In this document: positions 23,613-34,356 of the stretch, one piece after another
How the letters are laid out: every line of letters begins with the position of its first letter
Numbering within the stretch: position 1 is the first letter of the stretch
Program-made: the position numbers and the translations under genes
The notes under the pieces: generated by a model
Database searches by the model: none
Seen by the model: the letters and a program-made list of their open reading frames with translations, nothing else
Told to the model about the DNA's origin: nothing
Source: Dendrocalamus latiflorus
Lineage: Eukaryota; Streptophyta; Magnoliopsida; Poales; Poaceae
Length of the DNA: 64,000 nt
NCBI GenBank assembly: GCA_017311315.1
Contig: CM029658.1
Coordinates: 27,886,629-27,950,628 of the forward strand
Reading direction: 5' to 3'

Positions 23613-26487
23613 ATGAGTAACATGTCATCCGCGCATTCTTCAACACCATCGCCGGAGTCGTCCGCTCCAACATCAAGACGCCAAGGAAGAGGGCTATCAA
23701 AGAAGCCTGAGGGCCGATTGACAATCACAGCGGTGGATGCATCTGGGGTCCCTCTCCTTCCTAAGAAAGCAGTAAACGCATTCCGAAGCATGGTCGAAAT
23801 AGTTGCACAAGAATGAATTGAGATCACATACAATTCGTGGAAGAACATGCCTGACACTCGGAAATGTAAGCCGTGGACCGAAATTTTGGCATCGTTCGAG
23901 ATCCCAGAAGAACACCAATACGCTGTTCAACGACAAACCTACCTAGCGGCGTGCAAAGCATGGAAGAACTTCAAGAGCACGCTTGTCAAGAAATACGTGG
24001 AGACGGACGAAACGCCTTTTCATAAATACCCATTCCCGCAACCACAATGGGAAGAGTTCAAGGCGATGAAAACGACCGAAGATTTCAAAAGTACAAGTGT
24101 GGCGCACAAGGCCCTCCAGGCAAAAAACACGCACCCCCACAGACTTGGCACAGCTGGGTATGTGGGTAAAATCCCGCAGTGGAGGAAGGAGGATGAACTG
24201 GCAGCTGATCAGGACATCGCCCCGCTATTTTCCAATATCCCGGATGAGTGCGCTCGAAATTGGATTAGAGCAAGGTCATCTACAACGACATCGGGGGACA
24301 TCTCCTTTCGAAACCTTGCAGACCAGCAAGTGTCCCAGCGCCTGGTAAGATATCGATCGAACTACGTAGCTTGTAATTACTCCACAACTTCGTACGAATT
24401 GAAAGGACATGTCGTGCTCTTGCAGGAAGAGCTGAGTTTTGAATCTACCCTGGGATCATTCCAGGGAACAAGGGAGAATGATATGCTCTCCGTGGCCCTG
24501 GGAAACAAGGAGCACCCGGGTCGTACGGGAGGCCTTGGGCTTTACGTTCCTTGGAAACATGGTTTCCAAGATGACTCCGGAATGTATCGGCGTAGGAAGA
24601 GAAACAAATTCGAGCGTGACGCACAACTACGAGAGGAGATCAAGACATCTCTTAGAGAGGAGCTAATAGGTGACTGGCTGATGTAATCAGAGGTGAGGTG
24701 CGAAAACAAACAGAAAGTCAGCAGGTCGCTACCGCCGCTCCTATGCTAGCTAGCCCGCACAACCGTCCGAGTAGCTGCGCGTCCAATCCGACGCAAACCC
24801 AGGCCAAATTTCCTGTGGATGATATCCAGGTAATAATTATTATCTCTCGAATGCTTGCTCCATTGATAGGCCTATTCGAGTAGCTAATTTTGTATCATTA
24901 TGTAGGAGCCTACGAAGTGCAGGCTCCAAGTGAGATATGGCTCCATTCCCTTGTACGTTGCTTGGGGCCAAGCATATTCGTCTGGTATCGGGGCCATGGC
25001 GCACGGTCAAGCTTTAGTACCAGGCTTCGTAAAAGTTAATGTGGATGGTGTGCATGTCAATTTTGAGGTGGTCCCACTACCGAAGCCCCCCAACGATGAG
25101 ATCGTGACTCTAGGACAGGCCATTGGAACATTCATCCAGTGGCCCAAAAGCGACATCTCCCTGGAGGCTTCTTTACCGGTGGCAGGACCAGAAGGGCAGT
25201 ACGAACCACAGAAACATGCACTGGTGACATCTCCACACGGGTAGTGCGAAGCAGAGCTACCTGCACCGGTACTATCTCCACGGGTGCTATTCTCGCCAAA
25301 GCAACTTGCACCGTCTGTACCATTACAGTTGACTACCATAAAGTCGACCTACAGTCGAGGCAGTGGCCAGGACAAATCAAAGACGAAGGATGATGACGAT
25401 ATCCCGTACCTGCCATTGGCCCGCAAATTCGTGCTAGGTGAGCCGATGATATTCTTGGAAGTGCACCTCTTAACCCTAGGACTTGGTTGCCAAACATTAC
25501 ACGCTCGGTATATGGCACAGTCCAATATGCCAGAGCCAGAACGGCGCTCAGGTATCACTGTCAAATTCAAGCGGGAACATTTCCAGCACGAAAATCAGGA
25601 TTGTGTCTTCGTTGTGACCTTTGACGATATATTTGGTCTCTTCACGCTCAACGCTCTCGACGCCTCCCTCGTTCGATGCTGGACGCTGTAAGTCTGTACA
25701 ATCACAGTCTCTGTTCACGTAATACCGATATATGTCACAATTCGTTGCTTTTCTGTGTATATATATAGATTCATGCTGACCGAAGCTAGATCATCGAACT
25801 CACCAATTGGTTTCCTGGACCCACGCTTGGTCTTCATTGATACCATCAACGAGGATGCATCCTTCGTCGAGAGCTATATTACAACAACACTGCTGGCTCA
25901 CCACGATAAGGAATTTTTTCTTATGCCATACAATGAGCACTTCCATTGGATTTTAATTGTAATTATACCAAAATGGAACAAGACTATATACCTTGATTCT
26001 CTAAGTAAGAACAAATCCAAGTACATAGCTATCGCCCGAATACTCGATAGGTAAGTACATTGTACATTGTACTCGTTTTTTCCTTCCGAATGACTAATCT
26101 AACTTTTTCGAATAACGAAGGCTCGACGACAGGGGCCAAGACCTTGAAACATGCTCACAATTTTCGGGTATTCGCTAGCTACACATTAATTAATCCTATA
26201 CAACACTTAGCAGTAATGCCTTTTGATTTAACACATTCTATTTTTTGCAGTGGCACCAGCAGGAGCCGGGCAACACGTGTGGATTCTACGTGTGCCACCA
26301 TATGAGACTACTCCTCGATTCTTCGAAGATCACCAATTCTAAGGTTTGTCAATCTTCCCATATTTAATTCATACTTGTCAGCTTATATATGTACGCGCGT
26401 TGATATTCCTATTGACAGGCTGTGCCCATCTCTATATCTGCATTGCAACAGCCGGACTTTGCAAAAATTCGAGGAGAGTTCGCCTGA
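23613..26487 (+). pseudogene. Second CACTA gene: TNP1/Ptta-type region plus Ulp1 (C48) protease, inactivated
   Basis: ATG at 23613 (MSNMSSAHSSTPSPESSAPT). Residues from about 65-270 resemble plant Ptta/En/Spm transposase (WTEILASFEIPEEHQYAVQR; LREEIKTSLREEL). A second exon (24906 on) has the TNP1/En/Spm block FVKVNVDGV...LGQAIGTFIQWPKSDI. The last exons are Ulp1-like: the His of HFHWIL and Asp of YLDSL (25769-26050), then the Cys of GNTCGFYVCHHM (26251-26343); stop TGA 26485. Introns with GT-AG ends: 24830-24905, 25688-25768, about 26051-26250 and 26344-26418. Damage: TGA at 23814 where C6 reads TGG, a frameshift near 24672-24684 and TAG at 25242. C48 proteases cleave SUMO-like modifiers; the role in a CACTA element is not established. 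Confidence 0.85.
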
Positions 26488-26814
26488 TTTTTGTGGACTA
26501 AAGTCATAAGATCAGATGGAGAGTTCCACTGCGCACAATGATTTTTGTTAATTGATCTTTTGTAATTGTATATTTGTTAATGGATATTTTCTTTCATTTC
26601 AATTAATTGATTTGCGAAATGGATGCTTTATGTTTGTCAAATGGATGTTTTATGTTTGTCAAATGAAGTGCGATGTTAATTGGATATTGTATGTTTGTTT
26701 GTGAATTGGATGTTGTATGTTTGTGAGAAATTGTATGTATATCTGCTGTTTCAGAGGGTATGACTAGCATTTCCTGAGGCTAGCCAATAAACAAAAATAG
26801 ATTTAGGGGTTGAA

Positions 26815-26948
26815 GGGAATATCACAGATGGTTCGAAAACCGTCTGTGATAACCTTCCATTATCACTGACCCATAAATTCAGACAGTTCAGAAAACCGTC
26901 TGTGATGACGTTTCTGAACCGTCTGTAATACTGTTTTCTGTAGTAGTG
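26815..26948. repeat. 3' subterminal motif array of C2
   Basis: Fewer and less regular units than at the 5' end: about three pairs of cacagatggtt or gaaccgtctgtga up to the terminal ctgtagtagtg. This asymmetry, a dense 5' array and a sparse 3' array, is typical of CACTA elements and was used here to orient the other copies. Confidence 0.85.
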
Positions 26949-28458
26949 GAATATGTTGGTTCGTATACCGTCCGAGACGTTCAATATGTCATTCGATATT
27001 TTCCGAGACTAATATTTTATCTGTTGTACATATATATCGCTCCCATATATGCGTAAGGGACAGTAATGTTTTTTTAGGTATTTCAAAGCTAGATCAAATA
27101 AAGTTGACCACATACAATATCTAAGAGCAATAAGTGACCAAATAAAGTTGGGCAAGAAATATCGTGGTTTGGCCTACTACATTAAGCAAACATTAATATA
27201 ACTGAGCAATCCAACACACTATGTCCACTACAGTACAGGCAAGAAATATCATCGTTTGGCCTACTATATTAATTGTATAGGTTTTGGCCTACTACATTTG
27301 TCATCATATATATATCGTCTGACCATTTGAGTTGTGGAAATATGTATCCTATATGGCCTACTACAGTACATGTTGTTTTACACTTTCCAGGTATGTTTTT
27401 ATCATTGTTTCCTTTGTATACTCTTTCATTCAAATTTCCAAGGTTATTTTCAGCTACAGACAACATTTAAGAGCTATAAGCGACCAATAAAGGAGAGCAA
27501 GATAGTCTTTTATAGACATGCCTTGGTTGTTATGTAAAATCATAAAATAATATCTATTCAGGAACAACGGAGTACGATCAACGTTCACGTATACGACTGA
27601 GCAATCCAACACACTGGCCCTGTTTGGCACAGCTTCACCAACAGCTTCATGAGCTGTTGTGAGCTGTTTTTTGCCAAACACCCTTTTTGCAAACAGCTTC
27701 ATGCATGTGTGAAGCTCCTTTTTTCTGCTCTCACAAAGGAATAGGGAGAGGTGAAGCTGAAAAAAGTAGCTTTTCACAGCTCTCTCCCTCAGGCCCGCAG
27801 TTCTAGGAACCCACTGCCCCTCTGGTTCACCAAAATTACACGCATTTGCCACTAGTCCATCCCGTTCACCTCTCCCGTTCACGAAACATAAACAAGCCAC
27901 TAATATTGCTTCCTAATGATTTTAATTTTTTATTTTAATGTTTTAATTCATACTCATTCAAATATATTATTTTTTAATTCATATGACCATATACAAACAT
28001 ACAACTCCAAATGTTAGAACAAGTCAGGTAGACAGGGGCATCTTGGACAATTGCCCTCTCTCAGCCATGCATGAAGCTGTTGGTGAAGCTGTTTTGCCAA
28101 ACAGTTTTCCAAAACAGATTTAGCTTCATCAGTGAAGCTGCTCGTGAAGCTGAAACAAAAAAAAAACAGCTTCACTAGTGAAACTGAGCTGTGCCAAACG
28201 GAGCCTATGTCTATCACAGTACAGGCAAGAAATATCATAGATTGGCCAACTACATTAGTTGTCTATATTTTGGAGATTCTTGTATCTGTCAGCGACAAGA
28301 ATGAAATGTTGAATAATCAGTATAATGCAACGTCAATTGGACAAGTATGTTGTACAAGTCTTGCTACAAGTATATCATTGTTATTGACAGTATAGTTTTT
28401 GTGGACTAAACTGGAGAGAGTGAAATTGTCCGCAAAATTTACAAGACGCTGAATTCGC
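26949..28458 (+). repeat. Repeat B-A segment, right copy, with MITE insertion
   Basis: It duplicates 16452-17371 with few base differences, starting exactly at the right terminus of C2 and ending in repeat A (28263-28458). The only large difference is the MITE at 27616-28205. Confidence 0.85.
27616..28205. mobile_element. MITE of about 590 bp with GGCCCTGTTTGGCACAGCT-type ends
   Basis: The ends are inverted: ggccctgtttggcacagctt at the left and agctgtgccaaacggagcc at the right; more inverted sequence lies inside (cagcttcaccaacagc against gtgaagctg). The empty site is present at 17115-17120 in the left copy of the duplicated segment, so both boundaries are read directly. Only a single base (t) is duplicated at the junction, so the class (hAT or Harbinger) is not settled. 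No coding capacity. Confidence 0.85.
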
Positions 28459-28750
28459 GGACTTCGCGGATTAGGACTTCGCTCCCCAGTCGATTGCCTG
28501 TGGGCATGTCGAATGGCTCATGAGTTTAATTGGGTTTTCCGCTGCTAGTTTCTTTAAGCCCTTCAGGTTATTAATTGTAAGCTTGGCCGTAAGGTCATAC
28601 TTTGATAATTAATAATATAATTTGGATTTCTCTTAAGTATATCGTGATGTGGATGATATTTATCTTTGTTTACACTGTGTGCACTAGCGTGATCCTGGAC
28701 TAGTGCAGAATACACAGGAGAGTCTGGATTTGCATATTCGGGTGTCGACA
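28459..28750 (+). mobile_element. Terminal fragment of a long gypsy LTR
   Basis: It matches the last ~285 bases of the LTR at 757-3754 (ttcgctcccca, gtgatcctggactagtgcag, gtcgaca end). The upstream 2.7 kb and any internal domain are missing. Its right end abuts the second gene of C3 in mid-codon, so the LTR once inserted into that gene and the region to the left was then deleted. Confidence 0.85.
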
Positions 28751-28855
28751 TCGGCCCTCATGCTTTTTCGATAGCCCTCTTTCTTGGCGTTTTGATTTTG
28801 GAGTGGACGTATCTGGCGATGATGTTGAAGAATGCATGGATGACATGTTGGACAT
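28751..28855 (-). pseudogene. Start of the second CACTA gene in C3, truncated
   Basis: On the minus strand the ATG at 28855-28853 starts MSNMSSMHSSTSSPDTSTPK, clearly homologous to the start of the C2 gene at 23613. Homology continues to the codons for HEGR and then stops at the LTR boundary. The region 28856-29790 upstream of it is AT-rich, intron-like, with no gene recognised. Confidence 0.85.
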
Positions 28856-29879
28856 AAAGATGACTGATACAAGAAATAAATAGGTGGAAATATTAAGCCA
28901 TCTAAACAACATATGATGCAATAGTCTAAAACCAGCATATATTCAGATTTGAGACATAGATCATTGAAGTAACATGCTGCCATCAAAAGTAGCCAGACAT
29001 AAAAGACTAAAATCGGCATGTTAGAGTGGTTTTAGTTGCTCTCGGATGTAGGGTTACACAAGATTTTAATCAAACCTTGAGCTACTAATTCATCTAAGAA
29101 ATGTGAATTAGTAGCTCTAAGATTTTAATCTTGGCCGTCCTGCTACTACGGTCTTATTCTCTTCACTGATTGAATCTGTCAAATGTGAACCAAACCTTGA
29201 GCTCTACAACATGAACTACTAATCTAGCAAAACCAAAAGGACTACTAATCTACTAAACAGGCGATCACAGACTACACAGAATTCTGACTACTCTAGCAAA
29301 ATCGAAAGGACTACTAATCTAGAGCTCAAGATTTGTGATCCAATCTCAATACAAAACCAGTTACTTCATAGAGCATATGACAGTTCCCACAAGCATCTCT
29401 TTTCACAATAATCAGCTAGTATAATTAAGCAATATTAAAGCACATTTCAAACAATATATAAATGACCTATTGCTTCTATAATTGTGCTGTCATTTGCTCG
29501 CCAGTTAAGTTCACTGAAATTCATGAATGATTTTTCAGCTTGAGGCAAAACAAAAGGATGTTATTCCTTATGTCACTACCAGTCTACCACAATCTACAAG
29601 AAAGAATAGCAACCGCAACAATGTCTAACCAGGATAGAAAATCTAGTAGTAAACAAGAATATAAATACATATGATTCTAAGTGGTAAACAAGTTTTGGAT
29701 AAAAGTTATGCATTCATTAGGGAAAGATAGAGGAAGGTGAGAAGAGGTCGAGGAAGTCACCGGCATCAGAGAAGACCACCGGAACCGGTTGATTCAGTGG
29801 TGGCGCACCTTAGGGTTCGGCAGCGTTGAGGTGTAGGCGGTAGCGCACCTTAGGGTTTGGCGGCATTGATGTCGTCCGA

Positions 29880-30180
29880 GGAGGCGGCGGCAACGGCGTG
29901 GATGGGCATCCAAGGAGGAGAGGAGAAAGGGGAGGAGGAGGGAGTGTTCACCGGTCACCACGGCTCGGGTTCGAGGAGGCGGCGGTGACAGCGTGGACTC
30001 AGGAGATCCGAGGAGGCGGCGGCAACGGCATGGACTGGGGAGATCCGAGGAGGCAGCGATGACGGCGTGGACTGGGGAGATCCAAGGAGACGGCGGCGAC
30101 GGTGTGGACTGGGGAGATCCGAGGAGGCGGCGGCGACGGTGTGGACTAAGGAGATCGAAGGAGGAGGCAACGACGGGCTC
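29880..30180. repeat. GC-rich minisatellite in the C3 second-gene leader
   Basis: Tandem copies of about 36 bases (core gactggggagatccgagg, then aggcggcggcgacgg). The position equals the unrelated minisatellites of C1 and C2. Confidence 0.85.
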
Positions 30181-30231
30181 GATCAGAAGCGGCGACGCTA
30201 TGTCTACAGTGTACGTGCTATGTTTGAAGTG

Positions 30232-30345
30232 TAAGCGCAAAACCCTAGCCTGAGGTATATATAGGAAGGCTTATTTCAGACGGCTCTAGTTTAGAACCAT
30301 CTGTGATAATGATATCACGGACGGTTCCATTTCAGAACCGTCTGT
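30232..30345 (-). promoter_or_regulatory. Internal promoter of C3 second gene
   Basis: Read on the minus strand: two palindromes of the cacagacggtt motif in a row, then after about seven bases tatatatacc (30264-30255), then ctagggtttt (about 30247-30238). The order and spacing match the C2 promoter. C3 has one palindrome more than C2. Confidence 0.75.
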
Positions 30346-30558
30346 GATAAGCCCTTTACCTGGAGTTATTACCTACACTAACCAGCAGGGGCTAGCAAAA
30401 TAACTCTATACACCAACCAGCTGCAGGCAATGTAATAAGACCTCACAGAGTATATATCACACATTTTCACATATACATAAATAATGCAAATTCACAAATA
30501 CATCACACACATGCATTGTTATATACATGAATGCAAATTCACAATTACATCACAAACA

Positions 30559-32767
30559 TGCTAATCGTGCAAAAATAGCACACCCGCAAGTGCACGGGTT
30601 GCCACTGAAATAGCGGCGAGTGTCGTGTTCTCCACAGGGACTAGACTAAGGCTACCGGTGCTCAGCTTAAGCTAGGCCAATCGAAACGGGGGAGAACTAA
30701 ACCTAAAACGTCTACCGAATCAGCCGAACGAACGAACTACAGAACGAACTCTGACTTGCACGGAAGAAACGATGAACAAACTAAACAATCGAAAGACGAC
30801 GGGACGAATGACCGTATGAATGGACGTCGTACGACCGAACGAACTACAACGACGACTACACGACGAAAACAACTACCGAACGACGACCTAAATAACTACC
30901 GACCGCGAGAAAGAAAGAGGGAGTCGAGAAGCACTGGGGAAGTCTAGAAGCAAGAAGGCAGTCGAGAGAGAACGAGGGAGAAGACGGTCGACTGCTAACT
31001 AGACGACGATGGTAGGACAACACAACTAACAACTATGACTACAACGAACGCACACACGACTTAACTAACTAACGACCGCTAAAAGAAGCATAGAGGGAGG
31101 TCGAGAAGCACAAGGTGGGAGTCTAGACAGCAATGGGAAGGGGGACGGTCGCTGAATAGCTAAATCGGGCACACTCTCAAACATACACATAAACTGGACA
31201 TTGACACAGGAAACGCACACACTGTCCACAAGCACAGACTAACGCAAATTACAAACATCAAATTTAACTAACACACAGATCACTAACATCAAAACAGATA
31301 ACAAAGAACAGGAACTGATTGTATGAATTAAACTACTGCAACAGTACCAACACTAGAATGACAGCAATTTTAGAACAATCTCTGAACAATTTTAGAGCAA
31401 ACACAGAAGCATATCTCTGATCCACCAATTTCACAACCACATCCACACTTCACATACACACAGAGCACAGATTAAAATCCACATGTATACATCACAGTTC
31501 AATGGATCAGAATCCACAAATCACCATCACAGATCACAATTCAACAGGCAAAAATGAGCAGTGAACAGTAAATGGAGATAGGGAATGGATTAAACCGAAA
31601 TGAAGTAGTAGTAGAGGGCAATTGCCGAAATGGTGATGTCGCCGGTGGAGTAGAGGACGAAGTGGTGGCCGGCGGCGGTGGCGAAGAGGTTGAAGAAGTC
31701 GCCAACGTCGGTGGTGAAGAAGAGTCGCGGTCGCCGAACTCGGTGGAGTGGATGCAATCGGTCGGCCGATGAGGAAGAAGATGGGGTTGGGGAGATATCA
31801 ACGCCGTCGGTTTTGGTGGAGAGGTGATGCGGAGGAAAGTGATGGTGGCCGGAGAGGGTAGAGAAGGAGGAGCGGCGAGTCGGAGACGGGGGTGGAGAAG
31901 CAAGAGAGAGGCGGCGGAGAAAGATGGAGAGGGAGACGGTGCGGCCGGGAAAAGAGGAGCGGGAAGGGAGTGCCGGAAGGAGAGCAAGGCGGCGACGGAA
32001 GTGATGGTGAAGCGGCGCCAAGGTAGGAGAGAAAATGGGGCGGCGTCGGTGGAGAAGAAGGGTGAAGGGGGAGAAGGCGGTGCACCGGAGGCGGCTAGGA
32101 AGGAGGAGGTAGGAAGGGCGGCGCCAAGGCGGCCGAGGGAGGAGAGAAATGAGGGCGGCACGCCGGAGAAGAAGATGAAGACGGCGGCGCCGAGGCAGTG
32201 GGGTGAGGCGGCGGTGCGGTAGGGAGAGGCGCAGTGCAGGGGAGCAAGAGCGACAGAGGGGAAGAAGAAAGGGGCGGAGAGATGGTGGCGGCCGCCGGCA
32301 AGCTGGCCGGCCCTCGCCGGCGCCGGAGAAGAAGAAGGGGGAGGAGAGCAAAGGGGAGGCGCTGGATAGAAGCAAATGGCCGGCCCTGGAAAATGGTAGG
32401 CGGCGGCTAGGGCTTTGAGGAGTTGGGGAAATTTTTGCAGATTTGCAATTTAGTCCTTGGAAAATCTAGGGTTTGCTAAAAGGTCCCTGTCCCTTTCTAT
32501 TTCTTCTGATTTGGCCCCTCCAGAGCTCCGTTTTCAGCGCGGTTTGATCCCACGCGTTCATGACGACGCGTACAACTGTACGGAGCAGTCCAGATTTGTC
32601 ATTTATGCGCCTAGATCGCGCCGGCCTGCAGTAAAATACAGAAAAAATGTAAAATGGTCCATTTCGAGCATTTAAATATAGAAAATAGTGCAAATGATGA
32701 TAAATGGTCCCAAAATGCGAAAAATATGAGGGTAAAATGATGGGTAAATATATGCAAAAATGACGCA
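30559..32767 (-). mobile_element. Solo LTR-like insertion (gypsy type), minus orientation
   Basis: On the minus strand it reads TGCGTCATTTTTGC ... GCACGATTAGCA (about 2.2 kb). It includes an AT-rich start, a CT/GC-rich block (31600-32400) with no stable protein, a Ser/Leu-rich low-complexity frame, and the closing phrase cgtgcacttgcgggt typical of the 3' end of many grass gypsy LTRs. It splits a tandem ~45-bp repeat region of C3 (cacatgcattgttatatac is found on both sides). The exact target duplication is unclear, so the boundaries could shift by several bases. No gag or pol is present. Confidence 0.55.
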
Positions 32768-32883
32768 TGTCACATGCATTGTTATATACATAAATGCAAA
32801 TTCACAAATACATCACGCACACATGCATAGTTATATACATAAATGCAAATGCCCACATATATATCGCACATTCTCATTCCACT

Positions 32884-32958
32884 TGCTTATTTCCTTTAAA
32901 AATTAGACCTTCATGATGATCAATGCGTATGTAACTAGTTTCGTCATGTTGTTCGTCG
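32884..32958 (-). pseudogene. Last codons of the C3 transposase
   Basis: Minus-strand sequence from gacgacgaac to cctttaaaaattag corresponds to the end of the C2 transposase (DEQRDETSYVRVDH and GLIFKGN region). Immediately to the right the 5' subterminal array begins, showing that the rest of the gene is deleted. Confidence 0.7.
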
Positions 32959-32959
32959 T

Positions 32960-33192
32960 CAACTATCTGTGATAATTCCAGATTTTCACAGACGGTTTTA
33001 AATAAAAACCGTTTGTGATATTTCATATCACAGACGGTTCATCGGTAAGAACCGTTTGTGATACTCATTTTTTTCGACGCCAACAATACAGACGGTGTCC
33101 AAATTAAAACCGTCTGTGATAGTGTCTGTCACAGACGGTTTTATCAAACCGTCTGTGATTTGGCGTCTACTAATACTCTTTCTGTAGTAGTG
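32960..33192. repeat. 5' subterminal array of C3
   Basis: Palindromic cacagacggtt units, the inverse of 17788-18010 with about 85% visible agreement, including the unit where agacggtgtccaaattaaaaccg interrupts the regular pattern. Confidence 0.85.
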
Positions 33193-33195
33193 GTT

Positions 33196-34102
33196 ACTTC
33201 GGGATCCGACAACGTACATCCAGTTTCGGTTGAAATACACTACACATATAACAAATGGGTGCCAAATTGGATTATTAATGCTACTATAGCTAATCAGCCT
33301 AGCTACTTACACACATAATTGTCATTCACGTTATAATAAATTGTTCATATCTAAATTAAGTAGTTAGCCACGTATTCGTGAAACAATATCAAGCAAGAAT
33401 ATATTGAAGTAAACTAAGAGTATTGACCCATTCTTAAATTGGAGCAAACTACCATCTCTCTCTAAACCTAACTAGCTAGATCTAATTAAAAACCTAGCTA
33501 TTGTCTCTCTCTATTATAAGGTATATAAGTTATTAGAAGCAAATACTAATCTCTAATCACCAAAAACAAATCAATTTACAAGTTAGATCTTCAAGCGATA
33601 TGTTTTCACCAAACTCCCGAAAGCCATCTGCCTCCTTTAATGCAGAACAATGAAAACAGATCTGTCGAAACCACGCCTGCTATTTAATAGTGCAGCGTAT
33701 CCCATATGGTTCCTACCACAAACCGTTTGTGATACGACACTATCACAAACAGTTTTTATTAGTAACTATCTGTGATAATTCACAGAAGGTTATTCATACA
33801 AACCATCTATGATGTTGGCAGACATCACAGATGGTTTGTTTGAATAACAGCTTGTGAATTATCACAGACGGTTATTAATAGGAACCATCTGTGATGTCTT
33901 TCACTATCACAAATAGTTCGTATAAATAACCGTCTGTGAAAATATCATAGACGGTTATTCGTATGAATCGTCTGTGATAGTTGCGTCTCACAGACGGTAC
34001 ACTGTCACGCTTACAAAATAGTCTGTGATAATTATAGCACAGACAATTATCTATAAACTGTCTATGATGTAGCCGTCCAGTATAGCATCTTTTATAATAG
34101 TG
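33196..34102 (-). mobile_element. CACTA end fragment C4
   Basis: The right end is degenerate (cttttataatagtg) but is preceded by about eight motif pairs (33715-34075). Further left is a leader-like region, and at 33205-33240 minus-strand sequence matching the start of the C2 transposase exon (ctggatgtacg). It stops where the C3 terminus ends. This is a CACTA 5' end into whose transposase start C3 appears to have inserted. The region 33250-33700 is AT-rich with no gene. Confidence 0.7.
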
Positions 34103-34356
34103 GATATTTTTTTCTTATTACTCCATCCATTTCCAAATACACGTCATTCTAGCTTTCAAATTTTGTTATTTAATACATATCATTCTACACTTTCGAGTTA
34201 AGTTTTTATCATGTTTTCCTTTACATAAGCCTTTTATTCATATTTCCAAGTTCATAACTGCAGACTAGAGCAGACACAGTACAACATCTAAGAGCTTAGT
34301 GACCAAATAAAGTTGGGCAAGAAATATCGTGGTTTGGCCTACTACGTTAATACGAC

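Larger units (their letters stand above)
17788..26948 (+). mobile_element. CACTA element C2, full length with both termini
   Basis: The left end is CACTACTACAGAAAG and the right end ttttctgtagtagtg, an inverted repeat of about 14 bases in the CACTA (En/Spm) style; total length 9161 bp. Both ends carry arrays of cacagacggtt palindromes. Inside are two genes in the same direction: a TNP2-type transposase (18562-21803), then a second gene with TNP1/Ptta-like and Ulp1-protease regions (23613-26487), preceded by its own promoter. Both genes are interrupted by stops and frameshifts, so the element is not autonomous, though its ends look usable in trans. The flanking triplets (tga and gaa) do not match. 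The left flank matches sequence near 34120-34290 while the right flank matches 16452 onwards, so the locus was rearranged. Confidence 0.92.
28751..33192 (-). mobile_element. CACTA element C3, deletion derivative with one terminus
   Basis: The right end (ctttctgtagtagtg, 33192) and adjacent array match the 5' end of C2 in inverse orientation. Leftwards come only the last codons of the transposase (about 32884-32958), a solo LTR insertion (30559-32767), the internal promoter, a GC-rich minisatellite and the first ~35 codons of the second gene, cut off at 28751. Nearly all of the transposase (over 3 kb in C2) is gone, although both its flanks remain. This is the usual structure of a non-autonomous derivative that later lost its 3' end. 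Confidence 0.85.

Noticed and set aside
31541..32375. Minus-strand frames of 206 and 261 codons
   Set aside because: Leu/Pro/Ser low complexity inside a solo LTR-like insertion, open in several frames.
30559..32772. A 5-bp target duplication acatg around the C3 insertion
   Set aside because: Using it would give element ends that are not TG...CA, and the surrounding sequence is itself a repeat containing acatg, so the match may be chance.
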